The notes below the pieces were generated by a model. It worked only from the letters and a program-made list of their open reading frames with translations, was not told the DNA's origin and searched no databases. Shown piece by piece: positions 16,867 to 25,285 of a stretch of DNA of 64,000 bases; the stretch's first letter is position 1, and each line of letters begins with the position of its first letter. Source of the stretch: Methanomethylovorans hollandica DSM 15978 (GTDB taxonomy: Archaea; Halobacteriota; Methanosarcinia; Methanosarcinales; Methanosarcinaceae); assembly GCF_000328665.1 (NCBI RefSeq), contig NC_019977.1:2224011-2288010 (forward strand). The letters run 5' to 3'. A program made the position numbers and the translations under genes.

Positions 16867-18090
16867 CTATAAGAAAGAATCAAGAGTCCTCTGACACTTT
16901 AACTCGTTGACAAGACTTGCTTTTGGCCTCCATGCTCCAATAGGGGTTTGAAGCCTTGAGGACATATCCGCCAAAGCTGCATCTATGCTCTCGAACTTCT
17001 GTGGAGGATTCTGCAAAGCATTGCGCGCAGCTTCCCTTACAACCCATACACCCAGAGGTGCCCAGTAATCGGGCGTTATTTCCCTTATCATGAACACGGT
17101 TGCCTGTCTTCTGATACCGTTGAGGTACTCAAGTGCCCCAAGACGCGCAGCATAATAACCGCCTGCGAGACTGGAATATCCTTTTTTCCCACCCAGACCC
17201 TCACTGTCAGCACCTATCCATGTGGATTCACCCGACCATACAGCCCTGGGCATCCATATTTCTATTAGTTCATAGGAAAATACACGTGGAATTAAGAGTA
17301 TTTCAAAATGGTTACCGAAAGCACCTCCGCTAAAGAGCATAATATCACTTACCTGGGGATGATCCCGCACCCTGCGCAACATATCCTTGCCCAGCATATC
17401 ATCCACTGCTGTTATGGACCAGCGGGTGGGTACCAGCTTGCGCTCTTTACCGAGCAGACCAATGGAAAGAAGGCGTGTGATGTGATCCTGAGATATATTT
17501 GAAGAGATAAGCTCTGAAACAACGTCTTTTGCCAAGGCATCGTCATCATATACCAGATAATCGACCTTCTTTGGAACATTAGGATTCTCAGCGATATCGA
17601 GATCCTTTAGATCACCTGATGGCCCCATTGGAGTCATTACGCTATCGAACTTCAACCTGTTGGACAGAGGCTTATTGAACCAGGCTTCAGTATCCACAGG
17701 CTTTATAGAAAGGGCCAGTTCCTGGGATTTCAGAAGTAAAGGATCCCTGGGATCTGCAGCATCTTTAACGTTCATGCGCGCCCCTGCCCGCACAAGCCTG
17801 GAACGCGCTGCAATGATCTCACCAATGTTCATGCTGAGCAGCTGCTTTGGATCCTCCAGCATGGATGATTCATCTGCACCCATGTTAGGAGGCACCATGG
17901 GACCCGACATCACCGAAGGATAATCATGCCTGCCAATGAAAACTGCCGGAGGGGAGGCTCCAAATATGGAAGTTGCTCCTTTACTGGCTATTACAGACGA
18001 CTCTATAGACTTGAACTTCTCAAGAATGGGACATACAGGACGCCCACAGAATCCTCTTCCCTTGCAGCTTACACATTGATTATGGCTCAA
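16867..18090 (-). CDS. nreA: DNA repair protein NreA
   Basis: This 407-aa protein matches archaeal NreA (DUF650/DUF651). The N-terminus has a Cys cluster, CVSCKGRGFCGRPVCP, probably a zinc or Fe-S site; the body has FIGRHDYPSVMSGPMVPPN and GGYYAARLGALEYL. The last eight residues, QRTLDSFL, fit the PCNA-interacting peptide pattern (Qxx hydrophobic xx aromatic), as reported for NreA proteins that work with PCNA in repair of alkylation and other damage in Haloferax. The start appears to be TTG at 18090. It lies 51 bp downstream of the HTH gene on the same strand, so it may be the last gene of an iscS-iscU-HTH-nreA transcript. Confidence 0.88.
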   Translation of the reverse strand: MSHNQCVSCKGRGFCGRPVCPILEKFKSIESSVIASKGATSIFGASPPAVFIGRHDYPSVMSGPMVPPNMGADESSMLEDPKQLLSMNIGEIIAARSRLVRAGARMNVKDAADPRDPLLLKSQELALSIKPVDTEAWFNKPLSNRLKFDSVMTPMGPSGDLKDLDIAENPNVPKKVDYLVYDDDALAKDVVSELISSNISQDHITRLLSIGLLGKERKLVPTRWSITAVDDMLGKDMLRRVRDHPQVSDIMLFSGGAFGNHFEILLIPRVFSYELIEIWMPRAVWSGESTWIGADSEGLGGKKGYSSLAGGYYAARLGALEYLNGIRRQATVFMIREITPDYWAPLGVWVVREAARNALQNPPQKFESIDAALADMSSRLQTPIGAWRPKASLVNELKCQRTLDSFL

Positions 18091-18141
18091 CTTTGCTCTT
18101 TATCCCCACATAGGATGCATGATCCTGCTTCAGGTATGTTC

Positions 18142-18468
18142 TTATCGAACCAGCCCGGAGTGCTGCACGAACCTGCAGATATTGCACATACCTTCTACCT
18201 GGTCCTTTTGGTCCATGTCCTTAAGTAACCTGGCAGAGAACTTCCTCACCTCTGCACGGACCTCTTCTGGGAAATCAACTTCGGCTCCTCTTTTCTCACT
18301 CATGTACTGTGAAACAGCGGCCCTTGAAAGACAGAGAATATCAGCGATCTCCTGCTGAGTACATCTGTGTTCAGAGAACATCACACGTGCGATCTCTGCA
18401 CGTATCGCCGGAAGAACTTTTTGTACCATGACCTCACACGTCGTTTTCAAAAGATGGACCTCCATCAT
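18142..18468 (-). CDS. Cys-rich XRE-type HTH regulator next to iscU
   Basis: This 108-aa protein has a central helix-turn-helix (TQQEIADILCLSRAAVSQYM, about residues 37-56) and five cysteines: Cys11, Cys36, Cys46 inside the HTH, and a C-terminal CNIC pair (Cys95, Cys98). It resembles the archaeal COG2522 predicted transcription regulators. Its ATG overlaps the iscU stop (TGATG), so it is translated together with the Fe-S assembly genes. The Cys content and location suggest an Fe-S or thiol-based switch controlling the cluster genes, by analogy with bacterial IscR, although it is not homologous to IscR. No ligand or target is shown by the sequence. Confidence 0.75.
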   Translation of the reverse strand: MMEVHLLKTTCEVMVQKVLPAIRAEIARVMFSEHRCTQQEIADILCLSRAAVSQYMSEKRGAEVDFPEEVRAEVRKFSARLLKDMDQKDQVEGMCNICRFVQHSGLVR

Positions 18469-18839
18469 CAGGTCTTTTGTTTTTTCTGATAATCTTCAAT
18501 GGCCATCCTTAAAGTATCCGGAGCAAAGTTCGAACAATCCATCTTACCTGAAGGAAGACCACCCAGAGCCTCTGCCACTTCTTCCTTTGTTATAAGCCTG
18601 GCTTCTTCTATGGTCCTGCCTTTTGCCATTTGCGTCACCATACTTGAAGTGGCGATAGCGGCCGCACAACCAAAGGTTTTGAACTTTACATCCACAAGTA
18701 CATCATCTTTTACCTTTATGTAGATAGTTATGACATCACCGTCTGCAGGATTTCCCAGTTGCCCCACACCATCTGCATCCTCAATGACACCTACGTTCTG
18801 AGGGTTAGTGAATTCTTCCAGAAGTCTTCTGCTGTACAT
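18468..18839 (-). CDS. iscU: IscU/NifU-like Fe-S cluster scaffold
   Basis: This 123-aa protein is the IscU-type scaffold on which Fe-S clusters are assembled from sulfur delivered by IscS. Two of the three classical cluster cysteines are present, Cys58 (KTFGCAAAIATSS) and Cys102 (KMDCSNFAPD). The first is replaced by Asp33 in NPADGD (normally PACGD), and the His that normally precedes the last Cys is Asp101. Archaeoglobus IscU has the same kind of Asp substitution, so this is a natural archaeal variant rather than decay. ATG 18839 has a GGAGG site and follows iscS by 2 bp; the HTH gene overlaps its stop. Confidence 0.9.
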   Translation of the reverse strand: MYSRRLLEEFTNPQNVGVIEDADGVGQLGNPADGDVITIYIKVKDDVLVDVKFKTFGCAAAIATSSMVTQMAKGRTIEEARLITKEEVAEALGGLPSGKMDCSNFAPDTLRMAIEDYQKKQKT

Positions 18840-18841
18840 AA

Positions 18842-20005
18842 TTATTTCTCCTCCTCAAAAGGCGACATCTGGCGAAGTTTCATGACTGCCTCTTCCAGAT
18901 GGTCTACTGCAATATCGATTTCTTCCATGGTGTTCTCCCTCCCCAGGGTGAACCTCAGCGAACCATGGATGTAATCGACACCTGGATCTATGGCTGTAAG
19001 TACATGAGAAGCTTTCTGGGACTTTGAGGAACATGCAGAGCCGGTGGAAACGGCAACACCTTTCATATCAAGAAGCATAAGCAATGATTCGCCTTCCACA
19101 TGTCTGAAACTCATGTTGACATTATTTGGAAGACGCTTTTCTTCATGACCGTTAAGCCTGGCATACGGTATTCTGCTGCGGATGTTGCATATCATAGAAT
19201 CCCGCAGATGTTGCATGTGCCTGGAATCCTCTTCCAGTTGTTCCCTGACAATGGTCATTGCCTTTGCAAAGCCCACAATGCCAGGAATATTCTCTGTACC
19301 CGGACGCAGCCCGCGTTCATGACCACCTCCCTGCACAAGAGGCAGGATATTGACACCACTACGCAAGTACAGGGCTCCCACACCTTTGGGACCATGGAGC
19401 TTGTGGGAAGAGATGGACAGCATATGCACACCCAGTTCATTCACATCAACGCGTATCTTACCCACGGACTGGACAGCATCTGTGTGAAGAACTATCCTCC
19501 GCCCTTCTATGAGCTCACTTATTTCCTTTATGGGCTGGATAGTTCCAATTTCATTATTGGCATGCATTATACTTATGAGAATGGTATCTTCTCTTATGGA
19601 ATCCTCAAGCAACTGCATATTCAGTATGCCTTCATTATCCACTGGCACATATGTAACTTCGAAACCCTCTCTTTCAAGCTGCTCGCAGGTGCGTAATACT
19701 GCCGGATGTTCTATAATGGAAGTGATGATATGCCTGCCCCGGGAAGAACACATGTATGCAGCACCTTTTATTGCCATGTTATCAGATTCAGTGCCACCTG
19801 ATGTAAAAATAATCTCCTGCGGCTCAGCACCCAGTGCTGCAGCTATCTGTTCCCGGGATGAGGAAAGTGCTTCTGCAGCTTCCAGGCCAAAAGAGTGCAA
19901 ACTGGAAGCATTACCGAACTTTTCACTAAAATAAGGGAGCATGACATCGAGAACCCTGGCATCCACATGCGTGGTTGCACTGTGATCCAGATATATACGT
20001 TTCAT
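18842..20005 (-). CDS. iscS: Cysteine desulfurase IscS
   Basis: This 387-aa PLP enzyme takes sulfur from cysteine for Fe-S assembly. The PLP lysine is Lys202 in SSHKLHGPKG, and the catalytic Cys is Cys325 in STGSACSSKS, within the longer active loop of group I (IscS/NifS) enzymes. Other landmarks are FTSGGTESDNMAI and HTDAVQSVGKI. An AAGGTG site precedes ATG 20005. It is followed 2 bp later by iscU. Many methanogens use other sulfur routes and lack or vary IscS, so a complete active site here, including the PLP lysine that some archaeal homologues have lost, is informative. Confidence 0.93.
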   Translation of the reverse strand: MKRIYLDHSATTHVDARVLDVMLPYFSEKFGNASSLHSFGLEAAEALSSSREQIAAALGAEPQEIIFTSGGTESDNMAIKGAAYMCSSRGRHIITSIIEHPAVLRTCEQLEREGFEVTYVPVDNEGILNMQLLEDSIREDTILISIMHANNEIGTIQPIKEISELIEGRRIVLHTDAVQSVGKIRVDVNELGVHMLSISSHKLHGPKGVGALYLRSGVNILPLVQGGGHERGLRPGTENIPGIVGFAKAMTIVREQLEEDSRHMQHLRDSMICNIRSRIPYARLNGHEEKRLPNNVNMSFRHVEGESLLMLLDMKGVAVSTGSACSSKSQKASHVLTAIDPGVDYIHGSLRFTLGRENTMEEIDIAVDHLEEAVMKLRQMSPFEEEK

Positions 20006-20078
20006 ACTGCACCTTATGAATAATTGATGGATCTACTCATTCCCACTAAATATAAGATTTACAGTTGATTGAGAGTGT

Positions 20079-20387
20079 TTAATCTTTTATCTGCTCTGGA
20101 GAAAAACCCCTTTCAATAAGAACGTCTTTCATGCGAGACAGGTGGTTGCCCTGCAACTCAACAGCATTATCCCTTACAGTTCCACCACAAGCAAACTTGG
20201 ATTTAAGATAGGTAGATAGTTCATGAAGATCTATCTCGTGTGCATCAAAGCCTTCTACAACAGTTACTTCTTTACCATATCTTCTTCTGTTGACCTTCAC
20301 GGTAATTCTTTGCTGCTCTTTTGCTACTTCTTCGCAGATGCACAATTCCATTGGCAATCCACACACAGGGCACATCTCTGAACTCAT
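20079..20387 (-). CDS. Translation initiation factor aIF1 (SUI1 family)
   Basis: This 102-aa protein has the SUI1/eIF1 fold: [39 protein letters not shown] and a C-terminal [13 protein letters not shown]. Archaeal aIF1 binds the small ribosomal subunit and controls start-codon selection. The N-terminus adds a compact Cys motif, [13 protein letters not shown], a likely zinc knuckle seen in archaeal members. It lies 73 bp upstream of iscS on the same strand, and the gap contains a possible TATA element (TTATATTTAG), so iscS may have its own promoter. Confidence 0.9.
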   Translation of the reverse strand: MSSEMCPVCGLPMELCICEEVAKEQQRITVKVNRRRYGKEVTVVEGFDAHEIDLHELSTYLKSKFACGGTVRDNAVELQGNHLSRMKDVLIERGFSPEQIKD

Positions 20388-20464
20388 CTAGTGACATTTC
20401 CTCCAAGATCATTAAACATGTTGACCATAAACTATACTTAAACAGTCGTATAAACTAAACAGCA

Positions 20465-20818
20465 ATGATATTAAAACCTAGTGGTAAATTAATCGCATCT
20501 GACATTGAATTTGCAGAAGGTTTAATAAGCCAGTCAAAGGGGCTCATGTTCCGAAAAGGCATTGCAGAAAGATATGCACTTGTTTTCATACTGTCCGCAC
20601 CACGATCTGTTTCTGTACACATGCTTTTTGTTTTTTTTCCAATTGACATAATATTTCTGGACTCTGATAAGAAAATACTTGCATTAAAGACATTGAAACC
20701 TTGGATAGGACTGACAAGATCTCCCCAAAGAACAAAATATATTATCGAAATGCATTCTGGTTCTATAGAACGCCATAAGCTTTGTCCCGGAGACAGCATC
20801 AAGATCGATCGTTCCTGA
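20465..20818 (+). CDS. DUF192 family protein
   Basis: This 117-aa protein matches DUF192 (COG1430): it has the conserved SKGLMFRKGI near residue 29, VHMLFVFFPIDIIFLD in the middle and PWIGLTRSPQRTKYIIEM toward the end. The family is widespread and uncharacterised; structures show a small beta-barrel. No signal peptide is present, unlike many bacterial members. The ATG is 28 bp below an ACTATACTTAAAC element (20431-20442), suggesting a leaderless transcript. The gene is divergent from the aIF1 gene and precedes purL by 84 bp. Confidence 0.75.
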   Translation: MILKPSGKLIASDIEFAEGLISQSKGLMFRKGIAERYALVFILSAPRSVSVHMLFVFFPIDIIFLDSDKKILALKTLKPWIGLTRSPQRTKYIIEMHSGSIERHKLCPGDSIKIDRS

Positions 20819-20902
20819 ACAGACAAATGGGACGTATTTATGTCAATTTTTGAAGGAATCTTTTTTAAACTTGAGTGCTTTTAAGCCTACAGAAATACAG
20901 AA

Positions 20903-23074
20903 ATGAATAGGATTCTGAGGCACATAATGTTACCAGAGAACGATTTCAAGCTTATAACCGAAGAAATGGGAAGAGAACCCAATATTGTGGAACAGGGATG
21001 TTTCCTCAATTTGTGGAGCGAGCATTGTTCATATCGCTCCAGCGGACCTTTACTTAAGACTTTTACCACAACCGGAGAGAAAGTGATCATCGGACCGGGG
21101 GATGATGCAGCCATTGTGGACTTTGAAGACGGCTGGGTGCTTGCAATTGGCATGGAAAGTCATAACCACCCATCATATGTGGACCCGCATAACGGCGCTG
21201 CAACCGGAGTGGGAGGCATTGTAAGGGACATTATATCCATGGGTGCGAGACCCATAGCCCTTATGGACCCCCTATATTTCGGACCTCTGAACACTCCCAA
21301 AAACCTATACCTTTTTGAACATATTATAGAAGGTATCGCAAGCTATGGCAACTGCATAGGTGTGCCCGTAGTAAGAGGAGAAGCATTTTTTGATGAAACC
21401 TACAGTGGCAACCCCCTTGTCAACGTTGCATGCATTGGGCTTGCAAGGAAAGACAGCATAGTGACGGCAAAGGCCCAACAGGCTGGAAATAAGATGATCC
21501 TCATGGGATCCACCACTGGAAGGGACGGGCTGGGAGGTGCATCCTTCGCCTCCAGGGACCTATCCGAGAGTTCCGAAGCAGAGGACAGGCCCAGTATCCA
21601 GATAGGTGATCCATTCACAGAGAAACTGCTCATAGAAGCTACACTGGAAGTAGTCGGAGCAGGTTATGCTAAAGCTTGCAGAGACCTGGGAGCAGCAGGC
21701 CTTGCAGGAGCCAGTTCCGAGATGGCATCGAAAGGGGATCTGGGAATGCATATAATCGCTGATAATGTAATACTCAGAGAAAAAGGCATGATCCCTTACG
21801 AGATCCTCATTGCAGAATCCCAGGAGCGTATGCTCTTTGAGGTAGAACCGCAGAACGTGGAAGCTGTATTGGCCATAGCTAAGAAATATGACCTCAATGC
21901 CAGCATGATAGGAGAGCTTACTGAGAGACCATATTACACAGTGGATTTCAAGGGAGAGACTGTTGTCGACATTCCGATCAAACTGCTTGCTGAAGGTGCA
22001 CCTACCTGTGAAATGCCTGCCAGTTCACCAGCCGAGAAAATATCATGGGAAAAACCAGAGATGCCAGCTGATCTGAAACGGTCCCTTGTGGAAGTGCTTT
22101 CCTCCCACAACGTTGCATCAAAGGAATGGATATACAGGCAATATGATCATGAAGTGCAGATAAGGACCACAGTAAAACCCGGTGATGATGCTTCCGTATT
22201 ACGCATAGAAGGAGACAGAGGAATAATACTCTCCTGCGGCTGCAATCCCAGACATACCATGATAGATCCATATCAGGGAGGGAAAGGTACTGTTTATGAA
22301 AATGCCATGAACATTGCAGTCAAGGGTGGAAAAGGATTGGCTCTCGTGGACTGTCTGAATTTCGGGAACCCGGAAAGGCCCGAAATCTACTGGTACTTCA
22401 AACAAGCCATCCTCGGATTGGGTGATGGTTCAAGGGAACTTGGAATACCCGTTGTGGGGGGGAATGTATCCCTGTACAACGAAAGTGATGAGTTTGATAC
22501 CGCGATCCTCCCCACTCCATCCATAGGGGTCGTGGGAACAACAAATAATGTTGCAGGTACCCCTCTATCCTTATTCGCCAATGAGGGCGATACAATAATA
22601 CTTGTGGGAGAAACACAGGATGAGTTGGGTGGCTCTGAATATTACAGCCTGATGGGTAAGAAGATGGATGGCATTGCTCCAAAAGTGCCTGAGAATGGTA
22701 CGAAGATAGTGGATTCCGTGATCAAAGCAGTGAGTACAGGAAAGGTAACATCCTCCCATGATGTTTCACTAGGCGGATTAGGAATTGCACTCTGTGAGAT
22801 GTGCACATGCATGGGAGCAAATGTGGACCTTAGTAAGGTCTGCGAGGGACTAAGGGCAGATGATGCTCTGTTCTCAGAGTCTTATGTTAGGGCCATCCTG
22901 GCGACCTCTGAACCAAAAGCAATAGAAGAGGCACTGAGGGGAGTAACCTATACAATTATAGGTACTGTGGGCGGCGATAGTTTGAAGATTGGACTTGACG
23001 AGATCTCCATTGAACTCTCAGTTTCCGAGATAAATATTGCAAGAAGCAGTCTCACAAGACAGATGATGGAATAA
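20903..23074 (+). CDS. purL: FGAM synthase subunit PurL
   Basis: This 723-aa enzyme is the small-type PurL that forms FGAM from FGAR using ammonia from PurQ, with PurS as a bridging subunit. Signatures are SEHCSYRSS and [10 protein letters not shown] in the first ATP-grasp-like half, [19 protein letters not shown] (substrate and Mg contacts), and in the second half [10 protein letters not shown] and [14 protein letters not shown]. It lacks the glutaminase domain found in the long bacterial PurL, so PurQ must be encoded elsewhere. A hairpin follows its stop. Length is typical for archaea. Confidence 0.95.
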   Translation: MNRILRHIMLPENDFKLITEEMGREPNIVEQGCFLNLWSEHCSYRSSGPLLKTFTTTGEKVIIGPGDDAAIVDFEDGWVLAIGMESHNHPSYVDPHNGAATGVGGIVRDIISMGARPIALMDPLYFGPLNTPKNLYLFEHIIEGIASYGNCIGVPVVRGEAFFDETYSGNPLVNVACIGLARKDSIVTAKAQQAGNKMILMGSTTGRDGLGGASFASRDLSESSEAEDRPSIQIGDPFTEKLLIEATLEVVGAGYAKACRDLGAAGLAGASSEMASKGDLGMHIIADNVILREKGMIPYEILIAESQERMLFEVEPQNVEAVLAIAKKYDLNASMIGELTERPYYTVDFKGETVVDIPIKLLAEGAPTCEMPASSPAEKISWEKPEMPADLKRSLVEVLSSHNVASKEWIYRQYDHEVQIRTTVKPGDDASVLRIEGDRGIILSCGCNPRHTMIDPYQGGKGTVYENAMNIAVKGGKGLALVDCLNFGNPERPEIYWYFKQAILGLGDGSRELGIPVVGGNVSLYNESDEFDTAILPTPSIGVVGTTNNVAGTPLSLFANEGDTIILVGETQDELGGSEYYSLMGKKMDGIAPKVPENGTKIVDSVIKAVSTGKVTSSHDVSLGGLGIALCEMCTCMGANVDLSKVCEGLRADDALFSESYVRAILATSEPKAIEEALRGVTYTIIGTVGGDSLKIGLDEISIELSVSEINIARSSLTRQMME

Positions 23075-23093
23075 AAAAGATATAAAATAATAA

Positions 23094-23121
23094 ATGGTCA
23101 GGTCTTTGAAAGACTGACCAT
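23094..23121. terminator. Hairpin between purL and the DUF378 gene
   Basis: ATGGTCAG followed by TCTTT pairs with AAAGA and CTGACCAT across a tiny loop, with one bulged G, forming a near-perfect stem in the 49-bp gap between two converging genes. T-rich sequence follows on the plus strand, and an A-rich tract gives T residues on the minus strand, so it can serve both transcripts. Confidence 0.65.
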
Positions 23122-23123
23122 AT

Positions 23124-23321
23124 TTATTTCTTGGTTGCATAATAGATTATATACAATGCGGACAGACCTACAAGGATGTAAACGATCCTTGCTATGATGC
23201 TGTAGCCGAATATAAGTGCCACCAGATTTAGATCCTGGGATATCCCGAAGAGCCCCCAATTCAGGCCTCCGATTACAACCAAGACTAATGCTATCCAGTC
23301 TAACGTACTTTTCTCTGCCAA
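23124..23321 (-). CDS. DUF378 small membrane protein
   Basis: From TTG 23321 the 65-aa product reads AEKSTLDWIALVLVVIGGLN, then WGLFGI, followed by a second hydrophobic segment ending in YIIYYATKK. This is the DUF378 pattern: two transmembrane helices with the conserved GGLNWGL motif. Function is unknown. TTG 23321 is preceded by a GGTGAG site at good spacing, whereas the open frame further upstream does not resemble the family. Confidence 0.75.
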   Translation of the reverse strand: MAEKSTLDWIALVLVVIGGLNWGLFGISQDLNLVALIFGYSIIARIVYILVGLSALYIIYYATKK

Positions 23322-23447
23322 AAACTCACCCCCATGGTTTTGGTTAATAGAAGTATGTATAGCGCCCAATATAAAAGATTTGACCACATCTGCCAGAGAG
23401 ATTTTTGGCTGAGAGATAAATTAGTAAGATGCTTACAAATTACAGGT

Positions 23448-23515
23448 TCTACAGAAATACTCATGAATATACCAGCATCAACAATAACCACAGAGAACAC
23501 GGAGTTCACAGAAAA
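23448..23515 (+). repeat. Dispersed repeat, copy B
   Basis: This segment begins TCTACAGAAATACTCATGAA and contains ACCACAGAGAACACGGAG. It matches copy A at 12588-12655. The ACCACAGAGAACACGGAG core resembles the ACCACAGAG-type sequences common in intergenic regions of many prokaryotes. It lies in a 247-bp gap between the DUF378 and ferredoxin-like genes and is not part of a supported coding region. Confidence 0.45.
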
Positions 23516-23568
23516 ACTACAGCAATTTTCCCCTATACTATCGAAAATTAAAAAAATATTTCTTGCTT

Positions 23569-24351
23569 TCAAGCAAGACCCCTTTTTCTGGGAATTATAT
23601 GCGTATCTACGTTTTTGCCATAAGGACAAGCAAGATTACATATTGTACACTCCATAAATCCACGTTCTGTTATTCTGCGGATATGCTTCTCCCATTTATG
23701 ATCTATATCCTTTTCAAGTTCATGTGCTACCACACATTTATCATATATCACTTTTTCACCTGGTGGAACTCCCTGGGACGGACCGGGAATAATTGCACCA
23801 TAGGGACATGCTTTTACGCATAATGATTCCTTCTGACACAGTGGTTGTTCTGCACATAGGTTCCGAGAGAAGGGCTGGTTGGGAATTAGTTCAGCGGTAG
23901 TGAGCAAAGCTATCCAGCGTACCCTTGGACCATATTCTGGGGTTATCACCTGGGTATTATGGCCTATGAAACCAAGGCCTGCAAGATAAGCTGCCACTTT
24001 CACATGAACTGAATGGGTGGGAGCTGCCTTTATACTTTTATCATCCCATAGCCATTGAGCCAGTCTCCATGCACGTGTTTCCACTGTCTCGTAATATAGA
24101 TTATAATACTCTGCTTCGCCCCCGCTAAAATCACCGGTCCCTGGAGTGCTTATTGCAGCATTCATGCCTTCGTCCCAGATCACCATACCCAGAACGATAA
24201 GTGATTTGGCATCCGGCATAAATTCAGAAGGCTTTACAAGCCCACGTCCGGGTGGAAACTCGACATCCTCCATTCTGTTTATGTCTGAAACACCGAAAAG
24301 CTGGAATCCCTTTTCCATAGCTTTACTTCGTATTTCCTCTTTCAGATCCAA
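23569..24351 (-). CDS. QueG-like protein with two 4Fe-4S clusters
   Basis: This roughly 260-aa protein has a reductase-like N-terminal region (GVSDINRMEDVEFPPGRGL, AAYLAGLGFIGHNTQV) and a C-terminal ferredoxin-like domain with two cluster motifs, CQKESLCVKACPYGA and CTICNLACPYGK. It resembles epoxyqueuosine reductase QueG and related corrinoid-dependent reductases. Queuosine synthesis is not expected in archaea, so another reductive role, possibly corrinoid-linked, is more likely. TTG 24351 follows an AGGAG site at ideal spacing; the longer frame to 24420 adds an unlikely hydrophobic leader. The HEAT-repeat tail of bacterial QueG is absent. Confidence 0.7.
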   Translation of the reverse strand: MDLKEEIRSKAMEKGFQLFGVSDINRMEDVEFPPGRGLVKPSEFMPDAKSLIVLGMVIWDEGMNAAISTPGTGDFSGGEAEYYNLYYETVETRAWRLAQWLWDDKSIKAAPTHSVHVKVAAYLAGLGFIGHNTQVITPEYGPRVRWIALLTTAELIPNQPFSRNLCAEQPLCQKESLCVKACPYGAIIPGPSQGVPPGEKVIYDKCVVAHELEKDIDHKWEKHIRRITERGFMECTICNLACPYGKNVDTHIIPRKRGLA

Positions 24352-24485
24352 TGTTTGTCTCCTGCAGAAAATTGCGCCTGCATAGTAAACAGCAATATGG
24401 GAGTATATAAAAAAAAGCAAGTGTAATTTTCAATACCCATGATAATCTTCAAGAGGCATGATAATATTAAGATAATATATCTGGG

Positions 24486-25100
24486 CTATGGATCGCTTTC
24501 CTTTACAACTTCTACATACAGTTCTTTCAGGTTGGTAGAGATAGGGTTTGATCTCAACAATTGTGCGAAGTAGGTTAGATTGTATACCATATACCTGACC
24601 GTTCTGATAGTATACAGATGCCTATCACCACCTGCTGCAATGTAGCTCGGCCCCGGTCATGCCGGCCCCACCCAGTAGCTGTCCACATTTGGGGTACCGT
24701 GCAGCCCAGATGTGTAAGGTTGAGCAGAGTATTGGCAGCTACATCATGTGCTCCATCCTAATTGCCGGTAATAAGCACACCTGCAACCTTTCCGTAGAGA
24801 GGAAACTGACCAGTCTGCGGATCTGACTCCTAATAGGTCCCTTCCAGCCTCTCGATCACCATCTGTACCACAGAGGACCTGACACCGAACCAAATGGGAG
24901 AACACATCACAAGGATATCGCATGCCTTTATCTTTGCAAGTATCAGCGGCCATTAATCGCCTTGACCTTCATCTGAAGAAACACCAAATAGATTTTTATA
25001 GTCCACGATCCGTGTCACTCACTTTCCACCCCCATATCTGAAAAAAGCCCGACAGCCTTGTCTATCAATGTTTGTGTGTTAGAGATCTATGGTTATCTCT
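24486..25100 (-). pseudogene. Decayed flavodoxin-family NAD(P)H/FMN reductase
   Basis: Across three frames the minus strand reads LIDKAVGLFSDMGVES, RIVDYKNLFGVSSDEGQGD, WPLILAKIKACDILVMCSPI, ERLEGTY, FPLYGKVAGVLITGN, AANTLLNLTHLGCTVP, GPSYIAAGGDRHLYTIRTVR and YNLTYFAQLLRSNPI. This is a flavodoxin-like NAD(P)H-dependent FMN reductase of the kind common in methanogens. At least three in-frame stops (after GQGD, after LEGTY and after ITGN) and two frameshifts (near 25025 and 24690) interrupt it, so it is inactive. It explains most of the 860-bp gap between the ferredoxin-like gene and cdc48; the remainder upstream is AT-rich promoter sequence. Confidence 0.8.
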
Positions 25101-25285
25101 TCAAAGTACAGTTCAGAAATAAAACCTTTAACCCCATAACAATATAAGTAATAGAATCTGTTAAAAAGATTTACCCCTTACCTATCATATATTAGCAAGT
25201 GACCACAACATGCATTTTTATGCATTAGATAAAAATAAATACCTATAATCGGACTATATATGAGATTCAATTATAGGATGACATC

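Noticed and set aside
24744-24953. 69-residue minus-strand frame near cdc48
   Set aside because: It is a wrong-frame reading of the decayed flavodoxin-type reductase; the matching frames around it show the true homology.
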